Counted from the first letter of the stretch, positions 17,773-26,767 are shown. The stretch: DNA of 64,000 nucleotides from JAICSD01 sp963836665 (GCA_963836665.1 CAWIKL010000001.1:2232001-2296000); one strand, 5' to 3'. Notes: generated by a model from the letters alone, not told the origin. Program-made: numbers and translations.

Positions 17773-19581
17773 TTAGCGGAGGGGTGCAGGCGGCGATACG
17801 CCGCGAGGCCGAAGGAAAGTGTTCCTGCCGGGTGACTTTTGTCCGACTGCGACGAGTGCGTGAGAGGACCGCACGTACATCGCCCCCTGCGAGAGGGCTG
17901 GGGTGGCCATTACGAGATCGCCCATCTCGTTCATCGCCACCTGCCGGAACGTGCGCCCGGCCGTGACGACGAGGATGTCGCCGTCCTCGTTCGAGAGGTA
18001 GATCTTGCCGTCGGCGGCGATCGGCGACGCGCTGAATCCGTTGCCAACCTTCTCGAGCCGCTGACGGTAGATTTCCTCGCCCGTCGAGAGATCGTAGGCG
18101 TCGAAGACGCCGTTATTGGCCAAGACGTAGACGATGCCCTTGTAGACGAGCGGCGTGGGCATGTAGGGACCGCGCCCGACTCGGCTCCAGACGAGTGCAC
18201 CGCCGCTCGTCTTGCCAGCCGGCGGGGTGATGTCGCCGCGCGCGTCGCTGCGGACGACGAAGATTGGCCGCTCGGGCGCGCGGCCGCTGGCGATGACGAA
18301 GAAACCGTCGGCGAAGACCGGCGTGGGCGCCGTAATTTTCGAACTTCCACCGAGCTTCCACAACTCCTGGCCGGTCACCGGATCGTAGCCGCGGACGTAG
18401 TTCGCCGCGTTGGTCACCAGCCGGGGCCCCGCCGGCGTCGACGCCACGGTCGGCGTACCCCACGACGGTAGTTCCGCACGCGCGGTCTTCCACGCGATCT
18501 CGCCGGTATCGGCCCTCAGCGCCAGCAGGAACGAGTCGTTCTGCGTGTCGACCTGCAGGATGACCAGCCCGTTCCAGATGATCGGTGAGCTCGCCGGTCC
18601 CCATTCGAAGGTGGGGATGTCGTAGGCCCCCATGTTCATCCGGCCGACATCGACCTTCCAGCGGAAATTGCCCTCCACGTCGTAGGCGTAGACTCCCTGC
18701 GAGCCGAAGGAGGCGACGACGATGCGCCCGTCGGTCGCTGGCGAGGCGCTCGCGTAGGTCGACTTCATGTGCCGCTTGTCGATCGGCACTCCCTCGAACG
18801 CGACACGCTGCCAGGCGATTCGGCCGCTGGTCCGATCGACGGCAAGCAGCATCCACTTCTGCGGAGTGCGATCTTCGGACGCGTCGCCATCGCCATAGAG
18901 GCCGGGCTTGAACGATGCGCTGGGATTACTGCTGACCGCGGTGGTCAGAAAGACGCGACTGCCCCAGACGATCGGACTGGAATGGGCGAGGCCGGGAATC
19001 GGTGTGCGCCACAGGATGCTTTCGCCTGTGGCGACGTTCCAGCGATCCGGCAGGAACTGGCCGTCGGCGATCCCTGAGGCCTGAGGCCCGCGAAACGAGG
19101 GCCAGCTGCCGTCGGGCGATGCCGGCTTGGGCAGCGCGGGGGCGGTTGATGCCGCCGTGCGCACGATCTTACGTTCGGGGATCGTGACGGCCTCGCTCGA
19201 CGGGCGCCATTCGCTACCGTCGAGAATCATGCGGCGAGGCTCGCACTCGTCGGCGACGAGCGCAAACCTTACATGCAGGCCGTCGCTCGTATACCGATAG
19301 GTCGCCGGCTTGTCGCATCCCCCTGCTGCGTCTGGCGTAACCAGCTCGATGTTCTTGGTGCCCCTCGGATCTTTCGTGTCCTTCGTGTTCCAATTACCCT
19401 TGAACGAGGGCCAGCCCTGCCCCTCCAGCGCAAAGGTACCGTTGGCGTCGAAGTGGGCGGTAAACGCGCCAAACGCGAGTGGCACCGAGGGCAGCTCAGC
19501 AACTTGGCGCGCACCGACGCGAGCGAGTATGGCGCTGGCGACGGCCAAGACCAAGGCGCCTGATCGAGCCGGTCGGAACAT
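17773..19581 (-). CDS. PQQ-like beta-propeller secreted protein
   Basis: 602 residues with a hydrophobic signal region (ALVLAVASAILARVGA). From about residue 150 the chain shows BamB/PQQ_2-type blades: SWPSFRGPQASGIADG, ESILWRTPIPGLAHSSPIVW, MLLAVDRTSGRIAWQRVAF, VYAYDVEGNFRWKVDV, LLALRADTGEIAWKTA, VRGYDPVTGQELWKLGG and FDAYDLSTGEEIYRQRL, which is enough for an eight-bladed wheel. The N-terminal 150 residues are not recognised. Proteins of this type are usually exported scaffolds and only some bind PQQ; no dehydrogenase active-site residues are evident. The ATG at 19581 is chosen because the longer frame upstream covers the acetyltransferase gene. TAACAT lies 10 nt before the ATG. Confidence 0.87.
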   Translation of the reverse strand: MFRPARSGALVLAVASAILARVGARQVAELPSVPLAFGAFTAHFDANGTFALEGQGWPSFKGNWNTKDTKDPRGTKNIELVTPDAAGGCDKPATYRYTSDGLHVRFALVADECEPRRMILDGSEWRPSSEAVTIPERKIVRTAASTAPALPKPASPDGSWPSFRGPQASGIADGQFLPDRWNVATGESILWRTPIPGLAHSSPIVWGSRVFLTTAVSSNPSASFKPGLYGDGDASEDRTPQKWMLLAVDRTSGRIAWQRVAFEGVPIDKRHMKSTYASASPATDGRIVVASFGSQGVYAYDVEGNFRWKVDVGRMNMGAYDIPTFEWGPASSPIIWNGLVILQVDTQNDSFLLALRADTGEIAWKTARAELPSWGTPTVASTPAGPRLVTNAANYVRGYDPVTGQELWKLGGSSKITAPTPVFADGFFVIASGRAPERPIFVVRSDARGDITPPAGKTSGGALVWSRVGRGPYMPTPLVYKGIVYVLANNGVFDAYDLSTGEEIYRQRLEKVGNGFSASPIAADGKIYLSNEDGDILVVTAGRTFRQVAMNEMGDLVMATPALSQGAMYVRSSHALVAVGQKSPGRNTFLRPRGVSPPAPLR

Positions 19582-19594
19582 GGCGGCGAGGATG

Positions 19595-20116
19595 TTACCA
19601 GAGCTGCCCCGGACGCGCGGCGAACAGCTGGATCGCCGCGGTCTCGCTGCCAAGGGACATCGTGCGCTCGAAGAGGAACCCGAGGCGCTCGAGCAGACGT
19701 ATCGAGGGTGCATTGCCGGGACTGACGATGGCAAACAGCGTATCGATCCCGAGCCGCGCGTGCGCGTCGGCCTTGATCGCCGACGCCGCCTCGAACGCGT
19801 AGCCCTGCGAACGAAACTGCGGCAGGAAGGCGAACCCGAGGTCGGGCCCGGGGAGCTCGCTGCGCTGCAGCAGGCCGCAGATGCCCATCGGCGCGTCGCT
19901 ACCGGCGGGCAGGACCGCCGCAAGCCCGAAGCCGTGCCGGGTGTAGCTCGCCAGGGGACCGGTCGTGAGGTAGACGAGCGCCTCCTCTTCCGTACGCACG
20001 CCGCGATCGCCGATGTTGCGGATAAACGCCGGGTCGTTCAGTAGCGCGACGATGAACGCCGCGTCGGACAGTTGCAGCGGCCGCACCCGCAGCCTCGGCG
20101 TCTCAAGGACCACCAT
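19595..20116 (-). CDS. GNAT acetyltransferase, RimJ/RimL type
   Basis: 173 residues of the RimJ/RimL branch: LETPRLRVRPLQLSDAAFI at the start, a FLPQFRSQGYAFEAASAI acetyl-CoA loop (usual consensus Q/R-x-x-G-x-G/A) and the ending VSPGNAPSIRLLERLGFLFER. Members acetylate N-terminal or small-molecule amines; the substrate is unknown. The ATG is 4 nt after the stop of the membrane-protein gene upstream, so the cupin, membrane-protein and acetyltransferase genes form one operon. Confidence 0.88.
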   Translation of the reverse strand: MVVLETPRLRVRPLQLSDAAFIVALLNDPAFIRNIGDRGVRTEEEALVYLTTGPLASYTRHGFGLAAVLPAGSDAPMGICGLLQRSELPGPDLGFAFLPQFRSQGYAFEAASAIKADAHARLGIDTLFAIVSPGNAPSIRLLERLGFLFERTMSLGSETAAIQLFAARPGQLW

Positions 20117-20120
20117 GGCG

Positions 20121-20606
20121 TCAATCGGACAACCGGGACGGCTCGGCGCGCGCTGCCGCCGCCGCGAACGCGCTCGGCAGACCGACGCCGAAGATGTGAA
20201 TCAGCAGCCCGTTGATCAGGACCGGCAGCGGTGGACCGAACGAGCCGCCAATCCGGGACAACGGCACAACGAGGAGGTTCATGACGAAATACACGGCAAT
20301 GCCGTAGAGGGGACCGAGCACGAGCGGCCGCCGAGCCAGCGAAGGGACGGCGCGGCTGCCGACGACGCAGGTCAGCACGATGGCGAACGCGATGAAGTAG
20401 TGCAGGCCGAGGCCCAGCGCGGCCGTTCGCCAGCCGCCCTGCAGCGCAGCGGGACGCGTCAGCAGGCCGCCGGCGATCCCCTGTAGGATACGCTGGGGCG
20501 GCGCGCCGCTGCGCAGACCGAAAAAGATGAACGCGTCGAGAATGTCGAGTGTACCGACGGCGAGCGTGCCATAGCCGATGGCGCGCGCCATCCCGACGCG
20601 CCGCAC
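20121..20606 (-). CDS. Four-helix membrane protein, unknown family
   Basis: 161 residues with four hydrophobic helices (IGYGTLAVGTLDILDAFIFF, LGLGLHYFIAFAIVLTCVV, GPLYGIAVYFVMNLLVV and PVLINGLLIHIFGVGLPSA). The GTG start lies immediately after the stop of the cupin gene (TAAGTG), so translation is coupled. The last helix and its surroundings resemble the truncated protein at the right edge of the window (PPLSVFVSGLLVHMFLIGTP), which suggests two members of one family in this genome. Function unknown. Confidence 0.75.
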   Translation of the reverse strand: MRRVGMARAIGYGTLAVGTLDILDAFIFFGLRSGAPPQRILQGIAGGLLTRPAALQGGWRTAALGLGLHYFIAFAIVLTCVVGSRAVPSLARRPLVLGPLYGIAVYFVMNLLVVPLSRIGGSFGPPLPVLINGLLIHIFGVGLPSAFAAAAARAEPSRLSD

Positions 20607-20999
20607 TTACTTCCCGCGGCCCTGATCCGACATGCCGAAGCGCGCCGGGGTGTCACCCATGAAGTCCACTTCGATCAGCACGGCCGGTTCGTCGCCGACG
20701 ACCCAGCCGTCGTGGCCCGGCTCGATGGCCACGACTTGCGGCGCGACGAACTCCGCCGTCGAGCCGTCGCCGTAGCGCACGGCGACGCAGCCGCGCGCGA
20801 TGAAGCCGACGTGCGCGTGCATGCAAAGGTCCGTGCCGACCTTCTCTCTCATGTGTGTCGACCAGCGGAAGCCGGGCTGATAGATGACGCGCTTGATGCG
20901 GGCGGAGCCGGCCGGGGCGACGTCCACCTGGACGCCGCCGACGACGCGGCTCTCAGCCCCTGTGATCGGCGCAAACAGCGGATCGGGTGAGTGAGCCAT
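20607..20999 (-). CDS. Cupin-domain protein
   Basis: 130 residues with a single-domain cupin: IKRVIYQPGFRWSTHM, CMHAHVGFIARGCVAVRYGDGS and VAPQVVAIEPGHDGWVVGDEPAVLIEVDF. The His residues in STHM and MHAHVG are placed as metal ligands. Small stand-alone cupins can be isomerases, dioxygenases or plain binding proteins, and nothing here separates these. It is the first gene of the cupin-membrane protein-GNAT operon. An AGGAA run lies about 9 nt before the ATG. Confidence 0.8.
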   Translation of the reverse strand: MAHSPDPLFAPITGAESRVVGGVQVDVAPAGSARIKRVIYQPGFRWSTHMREKVGTDLCMHAHVGFIARGCVAVRYGDGSTAEFVAPQVVAIEPGHDGWVVGDEPAVLIEVDFMGDTPARFGMSDQGRGK

Positions 21000-21038
21000 C
21001 AGTGTCTGTTCCTCATTGGAATCGGAGATCAGAAGCGA

Positions 21039-21992
21039 TCACCAACCATACAGCCGGGCGGGGTTCTCGACGAGAACGACCCTGCGCTGCGGGATGGTCG
21101 GCAGCCAGACTGAGACTTGATTCAGCACGGCCACGTCGTCGATGGCCAGGCGCGGCGAGGTGCCGGTGTCGGCATTGACTGCCTCGGCCGAGGTGTTGGG
21201 ATGCGGCCAGTCGCTGCCCCACAGGATGCGCTGCGGATTGGCGGCGATGAGGGCCTTGGCGAGAGGGGCCATGTCAGCGAAGGCGGGCGCTTGCGTCGAA
21301 CCGCGGTAAGGGGCCGACAGCTTCACGTAGGCCTTGCCTGACTGCACCAGTGCGACGAGCGCGTCGAATCCGGGCTGCTGGACGCCGCCCGCGGCCTGTG
21401 CGCCGCCAAAATGGTCGAACACGACAGTGACCGGCGATGCGTCGATCGCGTCCTTGATCGCGGCGATCACCGCCAGACGCGTGAACATCTGCACGTGCAG
21501 ATGGCGCGAGCCGATGCGCGCGACGGCGGCGAGAAAGCGCGCACGGGCCTGCGCCGGATCGGCGTTGCCGGTGGTCTCCAGATTGATACGTAGGCCGCGG
21601 ATGCCGTTCCGTTCGAGTCGATCGATCTCGGCGTCGGCCGTCTTGTCGTCGATCACCGCGACGCCACGCGCGTGCGAGCCGACTTCACTGATCGCGGCAA
21701 GCACACAGGTGTTGTCGGCGCCGTAGACCGTCGGCTGCACGAAGACCGTGCGCTCGATGCCGAGCTTGCGCGCCAGCGCCACGTACTCCAGCACGGACGC
21801 CGCCTCCGGCGTGTAGGTACGCGCCGGCGACATCGGGAACGCTTTGCTGTCGCAGAAGATGTGGGCGTGGCAGTCGGCGGCGCCGGCCGGCATGAGGAAG
21901 GATACGCCGCCTTGCGCCGCGGCATCGCGGCCCAGAGTCGCGGTCACGGCGGCAGCGGCCGCGCCGAACATCACTTCGCGTCTCGTCAGCAT
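21039..21992 (-). CDS. Amidohydrolase-fold lactonase-like protein, Tat-exported
   Basis: 317 residues. The N-terminus (LTRREVMFGAAAAA...AAAQ) is a twin-arginine signal. The mature part is an amidohydrolase_2 TIM barrel: DCHAH as first metal motif, GLRINLETTG, VVFDHFGG and the terminal WGSDWPHPNTS with the catalytic Asp. This set is typical of 2-pyrone-4,6-dicarboxylate lactonase and related hydrolases of cyclic esters. The substrate is not known. It lies 39 nt upstream of the cupin gene's start, on the other side of the cupin operon. TAAACT occurs 10 nt before the ATG. Confidence 0.88.
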   Translation of the reverse strand: MLTRREVMFGAAAAAVTATLGRDAAAQGGVSFLMPAGAADCHAHIFCDSKAFPMSPARTYTPEAASVLEYVALARKLGIERTVFVQPTVYGADNTCVLAAISEVGSHARGVAVIDDKTADAEIDRLERNGIRGLRINLETTGNADPAQARARFLAAVARIGSRHLHVQMFTRLAVIAAIKDAIDASPVTVVFDHFGGAQAAGGVQQPGFDALVALVQSGKAYVKLSAPYRGSTQAPAFADMAPLAKALIAANPQRILWGSDWPHPNTSAEAVNADTGTSPRLAIDDVAVLNQVSVWLPTIPQRRVVLVENPARLYGW

Positions 21993-22005
21993 GCTGACGA
22001 GCAGT

Positions 22006-22293
22006 TTACCCCGCCAGCGCGTCGCTCAGCGTGAAGTGCACCCGAAGCCCGCGTGCGCGCGCAAGCCCGACGAGCGTGTCGGCGTCGGACGATGTGCCGG
22101 GCAGCCGCAGCAGCGCGTCGCAGCGCTCCACCAGCCGTTCGAGCAGGGGTGTGTAGACGTCTTCGAACGTGGGCTCGCCGGCGGCGAGCGGCGCGGCGAT
22201 CCATTCGCCGAGCACCGGGATTTGGCCGGCACGGAACAGTGCGAAGGCCGCCTGCTCCATCGCGCCGATGTTGGAGCCGGTAATCAGAATCAT
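22006..22293 (-). CDS. DUF4406-like small nucleotide-hydrolase-fold protein
   Basis: 95 residues, compact alpha/beta. The first strand MILITGS is followed by NIGAMEQAAFALFRAGQIPVLGEWI, and the C-terminal half has ERCDALLRLPGTSSDADTLVGLARARGLRVHF. This is the layout of DUF4406 and the nucleoside 2-deoxyribosyltransferase group: a beta strand ending in a small-residue loop, then CDALL.LPG.S..A. The catalytic Glu of true deoxyribosyltransferases cannot be placed with certainty. The ATG at 22293 has GGAG 7 nt upstream. The stop is 13 nt before the amidohydrolase start, so the two are probably co-transcribed. Confidence 0.62.
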   Translation of the reverse strand: MILITGSNIGAMEQAAFALFRAGQIPVLGEWIAAPLAAGEPTFEDVYTPLLERLVERCDALLRLPGTSSDADTLVGLARARGLRVHFTLSDALAG

Positions 22294-22450
22294 GCGGATC
22301 TCCGCCCGTTGAACATCCAGAACCATTGGCCCGGACACCTGTGACGTATGCGTCGGAAACACGCAGCACATGGCTGCAACCGCCATACCCGTGCCGACAG
22401 GTCAGCCTGATCCTGTGCAATCAATCATTTGCAGCCAGATGGGCGGCAAC

Positions 22451-22496
22451 GCCCTCGCCGCCTGACATTCAGCGTCAGGCGCCGAGGGCAATTTTT
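22451..22496 (+). terminator. Strong intrinsic terminator-like hairpin on the plus strand
   Basis: A 16-bp stem with one mismatch (left arm 22451-22466, loop attcagc, right arm 22474-22489) is followed by aattttt. The T run lies on the plus strand only, yet both flanking genes are on the minus strand. The 250-nt gap around it (22294-22544) has no convincing protein gene. It may end an unannotated plus-strand RNA or stop antisense transcription. Confidence 0.6.
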
Positions 22497-22544
22497 GTCA
22501 CCCGTCTGAGCAAGCACGCTGCCTGAACCGCCGGGCGGAGGACG

Positions 22545-24018
22545 TTACCGCGGATCAAGTTTTCGGCCCGCGTCGAGCGAGTCGAAGTTGAGGATCGTGT
22601 TGAAGACCATGAAGTAACTACCGACGGTCTCGCCGCGGTAGATTGGATTGGCGGCAAACAGCACGACGTGCCCTTTGCCGACCGGCACGTCGACGACGAC
22701 CGGGCGTTGCGCGATATCGGCGCCGCCGTCGAGCAGGCCGGACACGAGCAGCGTATTCTGCGCGTCGTAGCGCAGCGGCACGCGCGGGCGGAACGGCGGC
22801 GGGATCACGTTCGCCGGGTTGCGCTTCAGGGCTTCCTCCGTCGGCAGTGCGTACTGCCAGGGCTGCACCTGCGTCTGCGCCGGAGGCGTGGGCATGTTCG
22901 TCGCCTCGTCCGCCGGGCGCCCCTGGACAACGTCGGCATCGTCGGGCGTGCCGCGCCCGGTCGGGCGGCCGGCGCCGCCGCCGCGTCCACCTCCCGCTGC
23001 CGCGCCACCCGGTGCCGCGCCACCGCCGCCACCTGCGCCCCGGCCGCCGCCGCCTGCAGTCGCGCTGACGCTGAACGTCTCCCCGGCGTCGCTGTAGACG
23101 GCCAGGTTGTCGGGCACGCCATAAACGATCGGGCTCGTGTCGTCGGCCAGCTTGGCACGTAACAGCGAGCCGACCACGCGCGAGCCGGTGCCGGCGCGGT
23201 TCGAGGTCACGCCGTAAGTGAACGCGTTGTTGATGGCGAAGTCCGCGCTGCCGTTGGACGCGATGAACGCGCCCCCCTGGTCGATGAACTGGCGCAGGTG
23301 CAGCAACCCTTCGAGTCCCATCCCGATGCGCGTGTCCTCGGTCTGCGCCCATGTGCCGACGTTCGGAGTGTCAGCGGTGTTCTGGTAAGGAATGGCGCTA
23401 CGCCAGAGCGGCGTGCCCTCGACCGCTCCCTGCCCACCGCCGGGTCCGAAGATGATGACGTCATACTTCGCGCGGAGGTTGGCGGTGTCGTGGATGAACT
23501 TTGGATCGACATAGTCGAACGGGACGCCGTAGAGATCGAAGGCCTGCCGCCACCAGCCTTCGGTCTGGGTGTTGGACCACATGTGAAGCACGGCGATGCG
23601 CGCGGCTCGAGCCGGATGCATCTTGACCGAAGGTGCCTGGTCGAGCGCGACCGCCTTCAGGCCGACCTCACCGAGTACCTTGTCGAGGTCCGCCTGCGCG
23701 ACCCCCTTGACGATGAAGCTGCCGCGGTTGAACTTCGTCCCGCCGGCGTCGAACGGTTCCTCTGCGATCTGGATGTCGCAGTCCTTCAGCTTGTAGCGGA
23801 GCGTGATCAGCGCGTTGTCGGCGTTGTGGTTGATCGCGAAAAGGCTGCCGCTGCCGGTGCTGCCGCTCGCCGCTTTGATCTCCCCTTTCACGCGTTCCAT
23901 CGGGGCGTCGAGCACCTTGACGTCGGTGACGCGGACCGCTTGCACGGCGTAGGCTTCAGGGAACGTCCAGCCGGTGTCGTCGTACGGCCGCTGCTGCGCG
24001 TCGTTCGGCGCCCAGGTA
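22545..24018 (-). CDS. M14 carboxypeptidase, C-terminal part (out of frame with N-terminal part)
   Basis: Continuation of the M14 gene at 23956-25755 in another frame. Meaningful homology starts at WAPNDAQQRPYDDTGWTF, which directly continues ADTLLDYQY of the first part. The section contains LFAINHNADNALITLRYKL, a glutamine-amidotransferase-like region (IAVLHMWSNTQTEGWWRQAFD, IIFGPGGGQGAVEG, FIDQGGAFIASNGSADFAI), a Gly/Arg-rich insert (about 22920-23060) and a final domain with VVVDVPVGKGHVVLFAANP. One extra base at 24015-24016 (CC where C is expected, minus strand) explains the shift. The frame stays open upstream to 24230, but that part is not homologous. No separate promoter or ribosome site is visible. 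Confidence 0.75.
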
Positions 24019-25755
24019 CTGATAGTCGAGCAGCGTGTCGGCGATGCGCGAGTAGGGCTGGTCCATGCGGACGACGTAGCTGCCGGCCGGGAACTCGCGC
24101 GTGGTCGGCGGCGGCGGCGTGGCGGGCTGGGCGGGAGCCTCACCACTACCGGCCCCGCCGCCGGCGCCACCGCCCGCGCCCTGCGCCCCCGCGCCGGCGC
24201 CGCGACCACCTCGTCCGGCGCCGCGCCCACCGCCGTTGGCCGGCTGGCGCGCGGGAAGAGTCACGGTGAACGCGGCGGTGGCGCGCGAAATTTCCACCGC
24301 CTGCCGCTGCAGTGTGCGCAGCAGCTCCGCCTGCGCGCCGGGCCGCGGATCGTTGGCCGGGAAGACGTAGGCGGCTGGCCCCTCGACCTTGGCCTTGGCG
24401 ATCGAGCGCTTGCTCTTGTCGTAGAAGTTGCGCAGGAAGTAGATGCGGTTGTTGGCGAAGTAGTTCAACGAGACGAGCAGACCGGTCTGCTCGTAATTGT
24501 TGTTGTTGCGCAGCGACCAGCGGACGCGGCTCGGGGCCGGATTCTGGCGATACCACGTGCGCGCGGTGTCGGCGGCGGTCAACGTGCGATCCTCCGTGTC
24601 GGCGCTGCCCCCGTTGCCGAAGGTCTCGTAGAGGCGGCTGATGCCGTTGTGGGTCGCCGCCATGAACATCAGGTAGCCCGGCGACCAGGTGTCGAACGTG
24701 CCCCAGGCGAACACGCCCGGCATTCCCATCCGTGTCATCTCGTTGACGTTGTTCCAGCCGATCATCTGCCATTCGTTGGTCAGGATCGGATCCAGCCAGG
24801 CGTTGTAGGGGCCGTTGCCGATGGTGTTGTCGTAGAGCAGCGCGACCGACTCGTGCAGGTCGTGCAGCACCTGCGCCTTCCAGTCCAAGTAGGTATTGAG
24901 CACGTTCTGTGACAGCTTGAGCGTCAGTCCCATCGCGTCGCGGTTGTTGTCGTGCATCACGTAGTGGCCCCAGTAGACGGGCGCCATCGGCGTGTCGTTC
25001 GGGTGTTTCTTCTTCCACTCGTAGGCGTCGACGACGCGGTCGCGGCCGTCGACTTCGACGATCGGCGTGATCAGCGTGACCACGTGCTCACGGATGTTGC
25101 GGATGTAGGGGCTGTCGTCGACAGCGAGGCGGTAGGCCAGCTCCATCAGCGCCGTTGGCGCGCCGGCCTCGGTCGAGTGAATGGTGCCAGTGATGTAGTA
25201 GATCGGCGCGGCGCGGCGTGCGATCTGATCCGCGAGATTGTCGTCGAAGTTGATCGTCCGCGGATCGGCGAGCTTGGCGAGGTCGGCGCGGTCCGCCTCG
25301 AGATTCTTCATCAGCGACTCGGATGCGACGGCGACGGCGATCATCTCGCGCCCCTCCTCCGTCTGGCCGATGCTGTAGACCTTGACGCGCGGAGTCGCCT
25401 TCTCGAGCCGCCGCATGTAGTCGTAGACCTCTTTGGAGTACGGCAACTTCCCCGGCGCGCCGGCGATGTCGCCGAGCACGGCCTTGGGCGTCGGGACGGT
25501 CTTGCTGGCCGGCAGGTAATCGACGAGCGGCGAGTTGAAGAACGTCTCGGTGGTGTACTCCTTGATCTTGCTGGTGTAGTCCTCGTCGATCGGCTGGTTG
25601 GGATCGCGGCCAGGCTTGGCCGTCGCGAGATCGGCCGGGCCGGACTTGGCGGACTTCGACGGGGCATTCTGCGGCGGCGTCTGTTGCTGCTGCGCCGCGA
25701 CCGGCCCGGTCAGGCACAGCACAGCCACCAGGGGCACGATGCGCGTGATGTTCAT
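23956..25755 (-). CDS. M14 zinc carboxypeptidase, N-terminal catalytic part (frameshifted)
   Basis: Secreted metallocarboxypeptidase: signal peptide (ITRIVPLVAVLCLTGPVAAQ) followed by the catalytic domain. The zinc motif is GTIHSTEAG (HxxE), and a later His lies in LHDLHESV. Substrate-site segments include VEVDGRDR, NNRDAMGLTL and GNGPYNAWLDP. A Gly/Arg-rich linker follows, then the frame breaks after ADTLLDYQY. The remaining 490 or so residues lie in the overlapping frame (22545-24018), so the intact protein would be about 1070 residues. The catalytic domain is complete, and a truncated enzyme is possible. The ATG at 25755 has TACAAT 8 nt upstream. A single-base insertion in a CC pair could be a sequencing error. 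Confidence 0.85.
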   Translation of the reverse strand: MNITRIVPLVAVLCLTGPVAAQQQQTPPQNAPSKSAKSGPADLATAKPGRDPNQPIDEDYTSKIKEYTTETFFNSPLVDYLPASKTVPTPKAVLGDIAGAPGKLPYSKEVYDYMRRLEKATPRVKVYSIGQTEEGREMIAVAVASESLMKNLEADRADLAKLADPRTINFDDNLADQIARRAAPIYYITGTIHSTEAGAPTALMELAYRLAVDDSPYIRNIREHVVTLITPIVEVDGRDRVVDAYEWKKKHPNDTPMAPVYWGHYVMHDNNRDAMGLTLKLSQNVLNTYLDWKAQVLHDLHESVALLYDNTIGNGPYNAWLDPILTNEWQMIGWNNVNEMTRMGMPGVFAWGTFDTWSPGYLMFMAATHNGISRLYETFGNGGSADTEDRTLTAADTARTWYRQNPAPSRVRWSLRNNNNYEQTGLLVSLNYFANNRIYFLRNFYDKSKRSIAKAKVEGPAAYVFPANDPRPGAQAELLRTLQRQAVEISRATAAFTVTLPARQPANGGGRGAGRGGRGAGAGAQGAGGGAGGGAGSGEAPAQPATPPPPTTREFPAGSYVVRMDQPYSRIADTLLDYQYLGAERRAAAAVRRHRLDVP

Positions 25756-25763
25756 GGGCGACG

Positions 25764-25769
25764 ATTGTA
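25764..25769 (-). promoter_or_regulatory. -10 element of the M14 gene (TACAAT)
   Basis: On the minus strand TACAAT ends 8 nt before the ATG at 25755, giving a leaderless or nearly leaderless start. Confidence 0.55.
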
Positions 25770-25803
25770 TCTCGCCGGGCCTCCTTCCCGCGCCCCGCGG
25801 TGC

Positions 25804-25809
25804 TACACT
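25804..25809 (+). promoter_or_regulatory. -10 element (TACACT), leaderless
   Basis: TACACT ends exactly 7 nt before the ATG at 25817 of the TIM-barrel gene and fixes that start. Confidence 0.65.
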
Positions 25810-25816
25810 CCGCGCC

Positions 25817-26767
25817 ATGACTCTGACTCGCCGCGAACTCGGCAAGCTGCTCCTCACCGTACCGGCCGCCGGCCTGCTCGCCAGCGATCGCCTGGCCGCC
25901 GCCTTCGCCGCCAAGCCCGACTCGAAGTGGGGCGGCGTGCAAGTCGGCATGAATGTGCCCTACAACTTCGGTGGCGTCCGGACGATGCCCGTCGACGACG
26001 TGATCGCGAAGACGACGCAGCTCGGCGTCAGCGCGGTGGAGTTGCGATCCCAGCCGATCGAGCTGGCGCTGGGCGCGCCGATGTCGATGCTCGAACCGGG
26101 CCGCGACAAGGCGGCGCAGCAACAGGCGGCGGAACACCTGCGGGCCTGGCGCCTCGCCGTCGATGCCGACAAGGCCGAGAGCGTGCGCAAGCAGTTCTCG
26201 GCCGCCGGCATCTCGACCGACATCATCAAGTTCGACGGGATCTACGATTTCAGCGACCCCGAGCTCGACTACGCGTTTGCGCTCGCCAAGGCGATGGACG
26301 CGAAAGCGATTTCCTGCGAGCTCGACGTCCCCGGCAGCAAGCGCGTCGGACAGTTCGCCGACAAGCACAAGCTGATGGTCGGCTATCACGGCCACACCAA
26401 GACGACCGAGGCGATGTTCAAGGAAGCGTTCTCCTACGCGCAGCACAACGGCGCCAACCTGGACATCGGGCACTACATCGCCGGCAATCTCGGCAATCCG
26501 CTCGGCTTCCTCCGCGACCACCACGAGCGCATCACGCACATCCACGTGAAGGATCGCAAGGCCGGCAAGGACGGCGTCGATGGCGTGAACGTCCCGTTCG
26601 GACAGGGGGACACGCCGATCACCGCGGCGCTGCAGCTGATCCGCCGCAACGGCTGGCCGATCGACGCGGTGATCGAGTTCGAATACAAGGTGCCCGAGGG
26701 CTCCGACGCGATGACCGAGATGGCCAAGTGCGTCGAGTTCTGCAAGACCGCGCTGCTGAGTAAGTAG
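25817..26767 (+). CDS. Sugar phosphate isomerase/epimerase (TIM-barrel), Tat-exported
   Basis: 316 residues. A twin-arginine signal (LTRRELGKLLLTVPAAGLLA) is followed by an AP_endonuc_2/xylose-isomerase-like barrel: VQVGMNVPYNFGG, GVSAVELRSQPIE, CELDVPGSKRVGQFADKHKLMVGYHGH, NLDIGHYIAGN and ITHIHVKDRKAG, ending with IDAVIEFEY. The Glu, His and Asp residues in these strands form the usual metal site. Homologues act on sugars or inositol derivatives, and secreted versions are common in Acidobacteriota and Bacteroidota; the substrate is unknown. The ATG is fixed by the Tat motif and by TACACT 7 nt upstream. It is divergent from the M14 gene. Confidence 0.88.
   Translation: MTLTRRELGKLLLTVPAAGLLASDRLAAAFAAKPDSKWGGVQVGMNVPYNFGGVRTMPVDDVIAKTTQLGVSAVELRSQPIELALGAPMSMLEPGRDKAAQQQAAEHLRAWRLAVDADKAESVRKQFSAAGISTDIIKFDGIYDFSDPELDYAFALAKAMDAKAISCELDVPGSKRVGQFADKHKLMVGYHGHTKTTEAMFKEAFSYAQHNGANLDIGHYIAGNLGNPLGFLRDHHERITHIHVKDRKAGKDGVDGVNVPFGQGDTPITAALQLIRRNGWPIDAVIEFEYKVPEGSDAMTEMAKCVEFCKTALLSK

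Noticed and set aside
22326..22526. 66-codon plus-strand frame in the gap before the M14 gene
   Set aside because: No ribosome site or TANNNT promoter at a useful distance. It runs through the terminator hairpin and has no recognisable sequence.
23956..24230. Programmed frameshifting in the M14 gene
   Set aside because: No slippery heptamer or downstream pseudoknot is evident at 24010-24020. A single extra base is a simpler explanation.
24952..26763. 603-codon plus-strand frame across the M14 gene and the TIM-barrel gene
   Set aside because: It is opposite to M14 and in a wrong frame of the TIM-barrel gene. Composition is Arg/Asp-rich and no motif is present.
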